Assembly (NCBI GenBank): GCA_951213105.1 | Contig: OX578139.1 | Span: 76,286,774 to 76,350,773 of the forward strand | Direction of reading: 5' to 3' | Source: Amaurobius ferox | Taxonomy: Eukaryota > Arthropoda > Arachnida > Araneae > Amaurobiidae | DNA length: 64,000 nucleotides | Shown: piece after piece, positions 11,233 through 22,421 of the stretch | How positions within the stretch are numbered: position 1 is the first letter of the stretch | Layout: the number at the start of each line of letters is the position of its first letter | Made by a program: the position numbers and the translations under genes | Notes under the pieces: generated by a model | The model's database searches: none | Told to the model about the DNA's origin: nothing | The model's input: the letters and a program-made list of their open reading frames with translations, nothing else

Positions 11233-12091
11233 AATAAAAAAAAAACTCCAGAGGCTGTACGTCCGCACTTGGCGCACGAATGCTTGCCAATGAAACAAGG
11301 GTTTACATAAAAATATCATTTATTTCTACAAACTATCAACTGTGGTCTGTGATAGGAGAAATAAGTTACAAAGTTAATTATTTAAAAATGTTAAATATCA
11401 GAATTAAAAAAGTAAATTCTTGAAAATTTGAAATTATCGCTTTGTAATTTTTATCTTATTTCGCGATCGGACGCATTCCTCTCTCGAGTGCGTCAACCCA
11501 ACCCCCCATGACACCCATATATTCTCGGTCTAATACTCCATACCACTTCTGTCGCCCTCCGACTATTACACACCGAGCTACAATCTTTCAAAATCTCGCT
11601 CTCTCCGTCAACCCCGATTTGTAGACATGGCCGCCATACCAGATCAAAGGCGTCATTTTAGGTCAAAAAACGCACCGGCCAAGTTATGTACAAAATTTAA
11701 CTTACAATGAAGGCCCTGATGGACACTTCTTACACGAGCCATCAAGTTGCTTTTTATTTTTAGGATATATCTTAACCGAGGAGCAGGCAGTCTTTCAGGA
11801 TTTTTTGGTCAGGGGGGGGGGGGGGGGACGAATGAAACTTTAGTGTTGGGGCAAGTTTTCTATTTGCTCTATATAAATATATCCAAATGCTGTCACATAA
11901 ATAGAAACAAAATTTATAGAAAATGTCTCCGAGGATGCCCCCCCCCACCACCACCACCACCCCGGATGTATGTCTAAAAGAAACACTGCCGGGAAGTATA
12001 TATATATTTATATGTATAATAACGAGAAATTCATCTTAAACGGGTGCCGTTTTAACGTGAGTCCATTGGGATAAGAAAATTGAAGATGTTT
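11233..12091. other. Intergenic sequence with G and C homopolymers
   Basis: This stretch is less AT-rich than its surroundings. It has a G run at about 11812-11827, a C run with (CCA)n at about 11938-11961, and a CpG-containing block at 11460-11600. The two open frames here are driven by poly-Gly and poly-Pro and have no recognisable domain. No gene can be supported. Confidence 0.5.
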
Positions 12092-12402
12092 CTGTTTGGA
12101 CGGCAGGGAAGTGCCACCCAATTTAGACCGGGACCCAGCGGGGGGGGGGGGCATCCACATGGACCGTACCCTCCTTCCCCTGTATTCTCAGGCGTAGGGC
12201 GCCCGCCACATATGGCGTTGGGCAGTTTAAGCCCCAACCTCCTTCCCCTACCATCAACCTCTCGGAAGGACTTACGGACCCACAAGTTTAACGTGACCAT
12301 ACTCCGCTTGAACACGACAGTAATTTTGGCAAGGGCGGGAATCGAACCCGGCCCGTCCGAGTGCAATTCCCGAGCGCAAACCACTGGGCTGTAGCGTCCC
12401 AA
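12092..12402 (-). mobile_element. tRNA-derived SINE
   Basis: On the minus strand the element starts with a tRNA-like head. It has an A box CAGCCCAGTGG (12391-12381) and a perfect B box GGTTCGATTCC (12348-12338), then CGCCCTTGCC. These are internal pol III promoter boxes. The body is GC-rich, with two CTCCTTCCCCT repeats about 70 bp apart and a G run of about ten. The element stops inside the tail hairpin (GGACGGCAGG side), so the last about 40 bp found in the 61.6 kb copy are absent. It is not a tRNA gene: there is no cloverleaf acceptor stem. Confidence 0.88.
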
Positions 12403-12858
12403 GAGGTTTCCCTTGCTACATTTTCCCGATAATCAACATGGTTATGAAATTTATTGAATAAAATTAGTACTAAAGTCTATTCGATTTGTTCAATTTGTTC
12501 GAGCGATATAGCTCTCTGTGTGGAAAAAAATATCCAATATTTCGGGAACGGCTAATGATAACTCCTAAACAATTGTATAACTTTTTAACACTTCCTTGAA
12601 GACAGCATTCATAAGAAAAATAATTAGTTGCTCACCCAATATTTATTATTCCTGCTTTCTTCATAAAAGTATTAGAATGTTAAAATCTCACAAGCAGCAG
12701 TTTTATTTATTGTGCTAAACAATTATATTCATTCATTTCGGGTATAAGTTCGGGCAACCTGGGATTAATTAAGAAATTTATAGAATAATAGAAAAAATAT
12801 ATTTCCATTATAATAGAAAAAAATGCAAACTAATTACGACAGAAAAATTGATAAATAA
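12403..12858. other. Intergenic sequence with small relics
   Basis: AT-rich sequence with an A-like phrase (CCAATATTTCGGGAACGGC, about 12533-12551). At about 12680-12712 there is a CTCACAAGCAGCAGTTTTAT segment shared with the Penelope-like relic at 39.86 kb. No gene is seen. Confidence 0.5.
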
Positions 12859-13827
12859 CAAGAAAGATCAATCATGCCTAAAACATTGATTATGAAACTT
12901 TCCAACTGAAATGCAATTTTACTTAAACATCTCTAAAATGCGACACATTCAGTAACGATATTTTTTAAATTATCACAGTACTACAATAATTTTTATACTT
13001 GAAAACTTAAAACTTCGTTAAAAGTCAATGCTATAAATTAGCTGATTCTCTATGTAAAATCAATGAATATTTCATTCATATCACTTATTCCAGACTCCAG
13101 AGCTAAATAATTTTGAATAAAAAAAATCAGCAATTCTTATACAACTTATCTTACAGTCGCTTGATTTATGCAAATCAAGCGACATTACTTTCTGCATGCT
13201 ATCAAAATTAGACTTCGTTGTAGGAATAATCAAAGTTTAGTAATCATTTAAAATCAAAAATAGCGTAGGCACAGAATTTTGATACACAGATAATATGAAA
13301 CAATAAAGCGGTTTTATGACAGATACAACACTAAATATAAATTTAAAAGGTCTTTAAACATCACGATTTTTACACAGGGAAAAAAATTGCATGCCATATT
13401 TTATTTTGAAATGAGACTTGTGATCTCTTCATATAATATGGGTATCATTATTACTTCAATTTTTATTTATAAAACTACCAAATATATATTTTTCTGAAAT
13501 TTCTTTTACACATTTTACGTGATAATTTGAATATTTCTTAAAATTTTCGAGGCAATTTGTGAATTTTAACTTCGTTTAAAAAATGTTTGAAAAATTGCCC
13601 CATAGGGTTGTTTCCATGTATTTCATTTTTTCAACCAGGGTTAAATCCGAAACTAATTGGGTGATATTATTCATTTTCATTCCCATATGTCCCACAAACC
13701 GTTTCAACAACATACTAAAATTTCAAAATGATAAAGTCATTTATACGGCAGTTATCGTGCGAACGGACAGACAGATAGACAGAATGAACAAAGTCATAAA
13801 CACTCTACAACTATGTTGGAAAGTGTT
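12859..13827 (+). mobile_element. Family B repeat, complete
   Basis: It starts CAAGAAAGATCAATCATGCC. It carries the landmarks ATGCAATTTTA, ACTCCAGAGCTAAATAATTT, AAATCACGATTTT-type text, TGGGTGATATT and CGGCAGTTATCGTGCGAACG. It has a short (GACA)n, AATGAACAAAGTCATAAACAC, and a terminal hairpin ending AAAGTGTT. Flanks are AA on the left and AA on the right. No coding capacity. Confidence 0.85.
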
Positions 13828-15019
13828 AAAAATGTATGATGTACTATAATTTTCGCCCTTAAGATGTCACAAAAAAATGTTTCTTAAAATTTCAGCCCTT
13901 GATAAAAATGTAGAGAGTAAAAAAGGATCCTTACTTCATGATTTCCTTCTGCATTCAGTTTCCACTTGCCTGTGCAACATAACAGACTAACCAAAACTTA
14001 GAGGAACCAAATTCCAAACTTAGAGGAGCTACTTAATGTGGAGGCAATATCTGATCTGTCTGTCATGAGGGATTAAATTAACTGCTGGCAGATTGCCTGA
14101 GTAAGCGTCATACTTTGCATATTGGAGCTATTCTAATAAATTAATCTGATATTTTCACTTTCTCTCTCTCTGTAATTTAGCACATGACTTTTCTGTCACG
14201 GAAACGGAAGAAGTGGAACTTCCTAGCCGATTATATCACACGGTTCTCACATTAGCAATTGTGTTGGGCACAAAAGGCGTGTATTCAAGTTATTCCAGAA
14301 AGAAAAGTCTAATTAACCCGTGCACAAAGAAAGGATGACATTTCACATTTTTAGTGTTTCTCAAGTTTATCTGAAGTCAGATAATCCACTCGACTTTCTG
14401 ATACATTGCAATTCTTCATGTTCTCATGTTGCCTTCCATGTTCTTCAAAATTCTTCAAATAACTCGCAGCAAATATTCAGGGGTAGCAAGGTAGATAGTG
14501 TGTACCCCAAAACATTTACAACCAACTTTTGATAAATGTATAAAATGTTTTATGTGTAAAATAAATGAAGGAAAATGTAGACAGAATGTTGTTCTGACAA
14601 GCGCCTGACACGGCGCCGACCCGGCGTCAGGAGAGACATATGTATGAACGTATATCCACGTCTGAAGAATATTACAGTGGAAATTAAACAAAAAGACAAT
14701 GCACGCGCACCTTCTGTTTGCTCTATATTTGTTTATATTTGTTCTATAAATTCTTCCATTTCCCCTCTGACAGCGCTGATTCAATAACATATTAGTGAAA
14801 GTTTATTCCTTCATCCCTCGTAAGCATTATTTTATATATGAAAGCAAAAAGGTTTTTTTTATGTAGAATTATTTTGAGAACCCATTTTGACAACCTCTTA
14901 GCCAGTAGCTGTAAAACATTCCCGTCCATAATCTGACAAGGAGCTATTTGAGAAGAGCTTTTTCGATTAAGCAGTCACAGTTTATTTCAGACATTTTTGA
15001 ATTTTTTATAAATACACAC
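13828..15019. other. Intergenic sequence with one weak exon candidate
   Basis: Mostly anonymous AT-rich sequence. At 14181-14338 a splice-acceptor-like pyrimidine tract precedes a 52-codon open frame of higher GC content. At about 14609-14636 a GC-rich hairpin-like block (CCTGAC...GTCAGG, with CGGCGCCG) stands out. No family is recognised. Confidence 0.45.
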
Positions 15020-15093
15020 ACTTATATATATATATAAATATAATTAATGATCAATCTCAGGTATATATAATACAAGTAAATTAAAAATTCTTC

Positions 15094-15144
<51 letters not shown>

Positions 15145-15266
15145 ATAAATAGTGAATTAGTAAATAGTATATTAAATTTAAATTTAAGTAAATTAGTAAA
15201 TAGTAAATATAAATTAGTAAATAATAAATTAAAAATTCCTCAATTATATATATATATATATATATT
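15020..15266. repeat. (TA)n tracts and AT-rich tandem sequence
   Basis: A long TA run lies at about 15098-15140 and a shorter one at about 15246-15265. Between them the phrase TAAATTAGTAAATAGTA recurs several times. Confidence 0.9.
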
Positions 15267-16383
15267 CTTCAGAAACATACATTTTTTGTTTGCTTCTACA
15301 AAACACTTGGACTTGCGAAAGAGTTTTGAAGAAGTGAACAAATCCATGATTTAGGCCTAAACATTGTCCACGTGTATAACGTTTGCGCTTGGATTTCGTA
15401 TGTTTTTCTTTTATCGATTCCATACCATTGATTTTTGATAATTTTCTTTGACTTGATGATTCGAAATTTGTATTTTTTTTCATTTGCTTGAAGATTTGTT
15501 GACTTATACTTTTATTTTGTAAGCTTGTTAGAAAGTTAGGTTTTTCGAGTTACAGCTTCTCACTTTTCTTTGATTGGACTTTCAAACTTTTTTTATTATA
15601 TATTCATATATATATTATTTTCCTTTTACACGTACGTCTTCAATTATTAACACCAATCATTTAACTTTTAAAATATACTAGTAGTTTTATGTGGAATATT
15701 ATTTACCAAATATCTAAGAACTATGTGTGTGAAAAGCAATCTAAATACTGTTTCAAAATCTACAGTTTCGGTGAACAGTTCTCGCCTGTACGAGAACACG
15801 TACTGTGCAAAGGAAGTTGGGTTTCCTGTTTGTCTAGACTAATTTTGAGCAACCTCTCTTATCTATTTATTATTAATAGGAATTAAAAAGAGCACATTTT
15901 TTACAAAACATATTCTGTTTAGCTATAAACGATAAAACCAATTTATTTGATAATTTTATAAATACCTATCTGAAACAATTGAACCACATAGAACACTACC
16001 ATTTCTTAAAATATCCTGACCTTTAGTGTATGCATTCTCAATTAAGTTACGTAAGCATCTATCAATTTACATAATCGCTATATAAAGTGTCGTAATATGC
16101 AGAAATGTTTACAACTAATATACTACAAAAGTTAAACACTCGGTTCAATTTTTAAATATAATTTTCAATACTCCTTCCACAAAAGCAGGCTTATATTAAT
16201 TTGGCGACCAAGACGTCCAAGCTACCTTCCTCAGTCCAAAAGAATTTTTTGCGCTCTTAACAACCGTTAAGAAGGAACTGCAGCTGTGCCGATATCGAGG
16301 GTTCGAGACACATTTGAATCCTAATATTTTTGTGCGTATTTAGTGGGGAAAGTATACGCATATATGCACGAATTTTGTTTTTT
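15267..16383. other. Intergenic sequence, nothing recognised
   Basis: AT-rich, with short open frames only (for example 15689-15886) and no domain I can name. No repeat family match was noticed. Confidence 0.45.
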
Positions 16384-16719
16384 TAATACCTTCTGACTTG
16401 TTCAGTGTTTATGATTTTGTTTATTCTGTCTGTCTGTCTGGGCCTTTCGCACGATAACTGCCGTAAAAATGACTTTACAAGATGAAATTCTAGTATATTG
16501 TTGAGACGGTCTGTGGGACATATGGGAATATAAAAAAATAACATCACCCAATTAGTTTCGGATTGAACCCGGGTTAAAAAAGTGAAATATATCGAACCCT
16601 ATGGGACATAATTTTTCCAACATTTATTAAGCAAAGTTAAAATTCACAAATTGCTTCGAAAATTAAATGTGTAAAAGAAATTTCAGCAAAATACGTATGT
16701 TAGGTAGTTTCATAAATAA
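16384..16719 (-). mobile_element. Family B repeat, 3' part, split by family C
   Basis: A minus-strand B copy beginning at its terminal hairpin, with (GTCT)n and CACGATAACTGCCGTAAAAA. It reads to TTAGGTAGTTTCATAAATAA, where family C interrupts it. The same B copy resumes at 18792 with AAATTTGAAATAATAATTAC. Confidence 0.8.
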
Positions 16720-18791
16720 CAAGAATAATCAATAATGCATAAGCATTGATTATGAAACACTTTCCAACTGAAATGCAATTTCATTTAAAATTCTCTAAAA
16801 TGTGATACATTCAGTGGTGATATCTTTTACGTTATCACAGCACTACAGTAATTTATTATACTAAAATATTTAAAACTGTATCGAAATATAAATCATCTGA
16901 TTCTCTATGCAAAATCAATGAATATTTCATTCATATAACTTGTATTCCAGACTCCAGAGCTAAATAATTTTGTGCGAAAAAAATTCAGCAATTCTTATGT
17001 AACTCACCTTACAATCGCTTGAGATATTTGCATTCTGCATAAGTTAAAATTAGGCTTCGATGAAGAAATAATAAAAGTTTAGGGGTCATTTAAAATCACA
17101 ACTATTGTAATTGCGTAGGCACGGAATTTAGATACACAGATAATACACAGATACACAGATAATATATGTGTGTGCGTGTGTATGTATTCAAAGTATTGGA
17201 ATCGTGCCGAAGATCAGAATTCGAAATTTTGAAGGATCTACACGTTTTGGGGCTTCCAGAACACGAAAAAACTATTTTTAGGTAGACGTCCGTGTGTGTA
17301 AGGGTGTATCTGTGTGTGTTTCTATGTGTCTGTGAGGATATTGCATCCACTCTAACTGAAAAACTTATGGACCGAATTTAATAAAATTTGGTAGGTAAGT
17401 TTTTTGTGGGAAACCCTGATGTTCATTTGATTATAGTACGATTCCTAATAAAAGAATCTGCCTTCTTTGCGAAATGGCCGGCAGAAATTGCCTTTATCCA
17501 CTCTAGCTAAAAACTAATGGACCAAATTTAACACAATTTGGTGTATAATATTTCAATAACCTACATATGATTTATATACCAAGTTTAACAAAATTTGTTA
17601 TATAAATCACTTGTAGGTTATTCTAGTACGATTCGGGAGAAAGGAACGGGCTGTTTTTGCGAAATGGCCCGCAAAAATCGTTAAATATAAAAATAAAAGA
17701 CTACGTGTGCTCAATTATATGAATTAAATTCCTATTTTATACGTGATTTTTGACAACAAAAAGAATAAGACTAACCCCATTACTCTAGGACTAGTCGTTC
17801 TTGAGATATTTTAGTTTTTTTGCGTTTTCGCTACGCCACTTTTGACAATAAGTCCATCTATCAAATGAGAACCAAATTTAAGTTAAGGTGCAAATTCAAT
17901 TTCATTTAAAATACTTATGGATGTTATTTTGTGCAGATAAACTCAAATTATTATTGAAGAAATAAAGAGAACGTGAATATGAGTCTGCAGAGAAAGGCAT
18001 GTGCTGTCCACATCAGAATTTTTAACAATATTACAACAATGATTTATAGAAGTGAACGGGGATTATTTGCACGTCATTTCGAAAAAAATGTAGGATCTAT
18101 ATTTAAAGATCCACCAAATAGTTGTAGAATAAAATGTTCTACAATTTTAAGCTGTATACCAAATTTTAACTCTCTAGGACGTAGGAAAGTGCATTAAAAA
18201 CGCCGTCAAATAAGTATATCATGAAAAGTTATGTAAAATTTAAACAAATTTGAAAAATTGTTATCTACCAAATTTATTTTAAAATGTGAAGCCTCTCTCA
18301 TATACAAATTAATTAAACTCTTGGAAAGATATTAATTATATAATATATCTATTTTTTTCTGGAGGATATCGCAAAAGTCAGAATTTAATTGAACTCGTTT
18401 TTCTCCCTATATTAAATAATTTTTAATTAAAAAACTACCTAACATACTTTACTGAAAATTTTTTTATATATTTTATGGGATAATGTGAATATTTCCTAAA
18501 AATTTTGAAGCTATTTATGAATTTTAAATGTACTTAAAAAATGTTTGAAAAATTAGGTCCCATAGAGTTCAATGTATTTCATTTTTTCAACCCGGGTTCA
18601 ATAAAAAACTAATTGGGTGATATGATTTATTTATATTCCCATAGGTCCTACAGACCGTCTGAAAAGCATACTAAAATTTCATTTTGATAAAGTCATTTTT
18701 ACGGCAGTTATCGTGCTAACGGACAGACAGACAGACAGAATGAATGAATGAAAAAAGTCATAAACACTTTTCAACTATGTTGTAAAGTGTT
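16720..18791 (+). mobile_element. Family C repeat (B ends around an A-like core)
   Basis: About 2.07 kb. The first about 430 bp and last about 400 bp are family B sequence, including the CAAGAATAATC start, (GACA)n, and hairpin ending GTAAAGTGTT. The core holds a minus-strand A-like element: its 5' motif reads CATGTGCTGTCCACATCAGA at about 17998-18017, with AGAACGAC-type text near 17787 and a GT-rich tract at about 17160-17330. About 370 bp of extra sequence follow the motif, including a 74-codon open frame (17973-18197) that I take to be chance. The other copy is 25245-27357 (minus). Confidence 0.82.
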
Positions 18792-19433
18792 AAATTTGAA
18801 ATAATAATTACACCCATGTTACATGCTAGCCGTCCAAACGGTTACCTTACACCTTTCTGGTAGGTCGGACGGTATGGATCTCAACCCATGCTACATGCAG
18901 GGATCATGTGACTCATTTCAAAATAAAATATGGTATCCATTTCTCTCAGTATTAAAATCGTGATGTTTAAAGACTGTTCAAAATTATATTTAGTGGAGTT
19001 TTTAAATGATCACTAAACTTTGATTGTTCTTACAACGAATAATCAAAACTTTAATTATTCTTACAACGGATAATCAAAGCAGGCAGAATACAGTTCTATA
19101 ACATGCAGAATGTAAGCAAATCAAGCAATTGTACGATGAGTTGTATAAGAATTGCTGATTTTTTATCAAGTAAAGTTATTTAGCTCTAAAGTCTGAAATA
19201 TAAGTGATATGAATGAAACATTCATTGATTTTACATTGAGAAGTAGACGATTTATAGCATTGTCTTTTTTATGACGTTTTAAGTTTCCAAGTATAATACA
19301 TTATTGTAGTTCTGTGATAATTTAAAAAATATGAGTGCCGAATTTATCACATTTTAGAGTTGCTTAAATAAAATTGCATTTTCGTTGGAAAATGTTTCAT
19401 AATTATTGATTTATGCATGTTTGATCTTTCTTG
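18792..19433 (-). mobile_element. Family B repeat, 5' part, continuing after family C
   Basis: This completes the minus-strand B copy begun at 16384 and ends at the B start (rc of CAAGAAAGATCAAACATGC). It is itself interrupted at 18827-18883 by the 57-bp hairpin unit. Confidence 0.8.
18827..18883 (+). mobile_element. 57-bp hairpin unit (SINE-tail-like) with 15-bp direct repeats
   Basis: The insert contains GCCGTCCAAACGG, CACCTTTCTGGTAGG and GTCGGACGG. It is flanked by ACCCATGTTACATGC (18812-18826) and ACCCATGCTACATGC (18884-18898), direct repeats with one mismatch. The text matches the last 57 bp of the SINE at 61.6 kb. Here it occurs without any tRNA head or body. Confidence 0.8.
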
Positions 19434-19877
19434 TCTTATTATTTCTTCATGTGTTTCATTATTAATTCCCTGTTTACTTATATAAAGTCGCGTGTATAGA
19501 AATTTACCCACTCAGAGAGTTTATTGTATATTCTGAATACAAGATTTTAACTCCAAAATGATTTAAAAGAAAATTTGTTGGCATTTTTAACATTGGTAAA
19601 AATACCTAAAAATAAATTTTACATTTTTTGTTATTTTTATAAAGATAATTCAGTTGTAAATTCACAGAGTGTCAGTAGTTTGTAGATAATAATGCTGCGC
19701 CTACAAAGGCAAAATAAATGAAATAAATAATTATCTACAGAAAACAAAATGTTTTCCTGTACTTAACTATAATTTATTTCATTTTAGCATTTCAGTTAGA
19801 CTTAAACCCCGTAGAAAAATATATGGGTCATTCGATTTAAAATTTCCGAAATCCCCAATATTTTTAAGTCGGCGCCT
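19434..19877. other. AT-rich spacer
   Basis: No repeat family or gene is recognised between the B element and the palindrome. Confidence 0.45.
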
Positions 19878-20707
19878 ATGACGAACTGCGGCACGGTAGC
19901 TAGAGAGAAATTCAAACAGAGTTGGAACACCCAAAGCGAACCTTCACTGCCGGGTGGTATCAGACATCGAAAGCAGAACAACCATAAACATATTAACCAT
20001 AAACCTCGCACACGAAGACGAGGGAAGCTGGTCTAAAATCATATGAATCAAATACTAAGCATTGTAATGATATTCAAAATAAAACAGAAAGAAAAAATAT
20101 AAACCGTTCAATTATTGGCAAAAAAAAATAATGAATTTAGGCGGAGAAAAAAAATAGACAAACCCTTGTAAAGGAATAAACATAAAAAAAATTGCAAAGG
20201 AAAGAGGCAGTAATTAAGAAGAATATGAAAAAAGGGATTAACCAATTTTGGAAGATAATTTCATCAATCAAAGAGGTAATTTCATTAATCAGTTTAACTG
20301 ATGAAACTATCTCCTGAAACCGATTATTTCTGTTTGTTATATGTTTTAATTACTGCCTCATTTCCTTGAATTTTTTTATCTATCTTCCTTTACAGCGGGT
20401 CACCTATTTCCTCCTTACTGTAAATTCATTCACTTTCTTACCAATAATTAAAAGGTTATTCTTTAATATTTTCTCTCTGTGTGTATTTTATTTTAAATCT
20501 TATTTCAACGCTTCAAATTTCATTAAGATTCCAATCCGGTTCTTCTCGTGTGCGCCAGGGCGAGGAGGGGGCTGTTATTGCCCTGGGTAATATATTTATG
20601 GTTATTTGGTTTTCAATGGCTGATACCACGGGTTTGCGAATTTTCGCTTTGGATTTTCCAACTCTGTTTGAATTTCTAAATATCTGCCCTGTCGCAGTTC
20701 GTTCTTA
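19878..20707. repeat. Imperfect palindrome of about 830 bp
   Basis: The left arm (about 19878-20290) is the reverse complement of the right arm (about 20300-20707) with scattered substitutions and small gaps. The centre is near CAGTTTAACTG (20290-20300). Matching landmarks include GGCAGTAATTA/TAATTACTGCC, CAATTATTGG/CCAATAATTA, TGTAAAGGAA/TTCCTTTACA and AACTCTGTTTGAATTTCT with its complement. Apparent open frames on both arms reflect this symmetry. I recognise no coding family. Confidence 0.75.
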
Positions 20708-20744
20708 GTGATTGTTAAGAACGCACACTGTTCCTTTAGCCCAA

Positions 20745-20860
20745 GGAAGAGGATTATAGAACCCTTAAAACAATTGTAGTTACCTTTCCCTCAAGGAAGT
20801 ATTGAAAGTTATGTTTTCACAAGCAGCGGTTCTATTTATTGTGATATTTTAAAAATTGTT
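20745..20860 (-). pseudogene. Penelope-like reverse transcriptase, short fragment
   Basis: This matches the upstream part of the relic at 39135-39890: AAGGAAGTATTGAAAGTTAT, TCACAAGCAGC, and an AAACAATTGTA phrase in the same order and strand. A minus-strand frame reads HNFQYFLEG, comparable to the relic's EYNFQYFL. It is too short to classify on its own. Confidence 0.5.
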
Positions 20861-21178
20861 ATAATAATTTTCAATTTACTTTATGTTGTGAATTACAATT
20901 CAGACAAAGCTAACTTAAACGTGCTGTAAAAGCTGTGGCTATGTATTTACTCAATTTCGTTTTCATACGCCTACTGTTAACTAGATTGTATTACTATTAG
21001 TTTTGTACGCCTATGCATTAATTTATAGATTGTTGCCATATTAATATATCTCATTTTAATATCCGTAAAGATTTCTGTTTTCATTAAAGTATGCAAAAGT
21101 ATAACTTTGAATATTTATTTTAGAAATCAATTTATTTGCTATCAACCAGAGGTTTTATAGTATATCAAGGTCTTGGTT
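20861..21178. other. AT-rich spacer
   Basis: Anonymous sequence before the family B pair. Nothing recognised. Confidence 0.4.
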
Positions 21179-21445
21179 TTTCTCACTTTCCAACATAGTT
21201 GAAAAGTGCTTATGACATTGTTCATCTGCCTGTCTATCCGTTTGCACGATAACTGTCGTAAAAATGACTTTATCAAAATGAAATTTTAGTATGTCGTTGA
21301 GACGAGCTGTGAGACATATGGGAATAAAAATTAATAAAATGTCGACCAATTAGTTTAGGATTTAACACTGGTTGAATAAATGAAATACATTGAACCCTAT
21401 GGGGCCTAGTTTTTCAAACACTTTTTAAACGAAGTTAAATTTTAA
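21179..21445 (-). mobile_element. Family B repeat, inverted 3' fragment
   Basis: The last about 267 bp of a B copy on the minus strand: hairpin with CAACATAGTTG, CACGATAACTGTCGTAAAAA, and ATTAGTTTAGGATTT. It ends abruptly in B internal text and abuts the start of a plus-strand B copy. Confidence 0.75.
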
Positions 21446-22421
21446 GAAGAAATATCAATGATGCATAAAGCATTGATTATGAAACACTTTTTAACCGAAA
21501 TGCATTTTTATTTTAAAATTTCTAAAATGCGATACATTCAGAGTTGACATATTTTAAATTATCACAGCACTACAATAATTTATTATATTTGAAAACCTAT
21601 AATTTCATCGAAAAAAATTAACTTTATTCAGATGATGCCATCTAAATATAAATCGTCTGACTCTCTCTCTGCGAAAAAGCAATGCATATTTCATTCATAT
21701 CACTTTTATTCCAGACTCCAGAGCTAAATAATTTTGCGTGAAAAAAATTCAGCAATTCTTATACAACTCATCTTACAATCGCTTGTTTACATTCTGCATC
21801 CATTAAAATTAGTCTTCGTTGTAGAAATAATCAAAGTTTGCAGATCCTTTAAATTCAAAAATATTGTAATTGCGTTGGCGCAGAATATAGATGTCCAGAA
21901 AAAACGCAAAAATAGAGCGATTTTAGGATGGATGCAATACTAAATATAAATTTAAAAGAGCTTTAAAAATCACGATTTTGACACTGGGAAAAAAAGATGG
22001 ATGCCATATCTTATTTTGAAATGGGTCACTTAATCTCTTCAAATTATATGGGTGCAATTATTATTTTAATTTTTATTTAAAAGCAACCGAACATATTTTG
22101 CTGAACATCTTTTTATATATTTTATGGGATAATTTGAATATTTCCTAAAAATTTTGAAGCAATTTGTTAATTTTAAATTCGCTTAAAAATGTTTAAAAAA
22201 TTAGGTCCCATAGGGTTCAATATATTTCACTTTTCCAGTCCGTGTTCAATCCAAAACTAATTGGGTGATATTGATTTACATTCCCATATGTCCCACAGAC
22301 CGTCCCTACAAGATACTAAAATTATATTTTGATAGAGTTAGTTTTACGCCAGTTATAGTAGTAACGGACAGACAGACAGAATGAACAAAGTCATAAACAC
22401 TTCATAACTATGTTGGAAAGT
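21446..22421 (+). mobile_element. Family B repeat
   Basis: The start is slightly worn (GAAGAAATATCAATGATGC). It carries the B landmarks through CAGACAGACAGAATGAAC and ends GGAAAGTGTT. Its last about 200 bp form the first part of the 687-bp duplication. Confidence 0.82.

Noticed and set aside
12331..12402. A functional tRNA gene
   Set aside because: A and B boxes are present but there is no paired acceptor stem or anticodon arm. The tRNA-like part is the head of a longer repeat that recurs at 61.6 kb.
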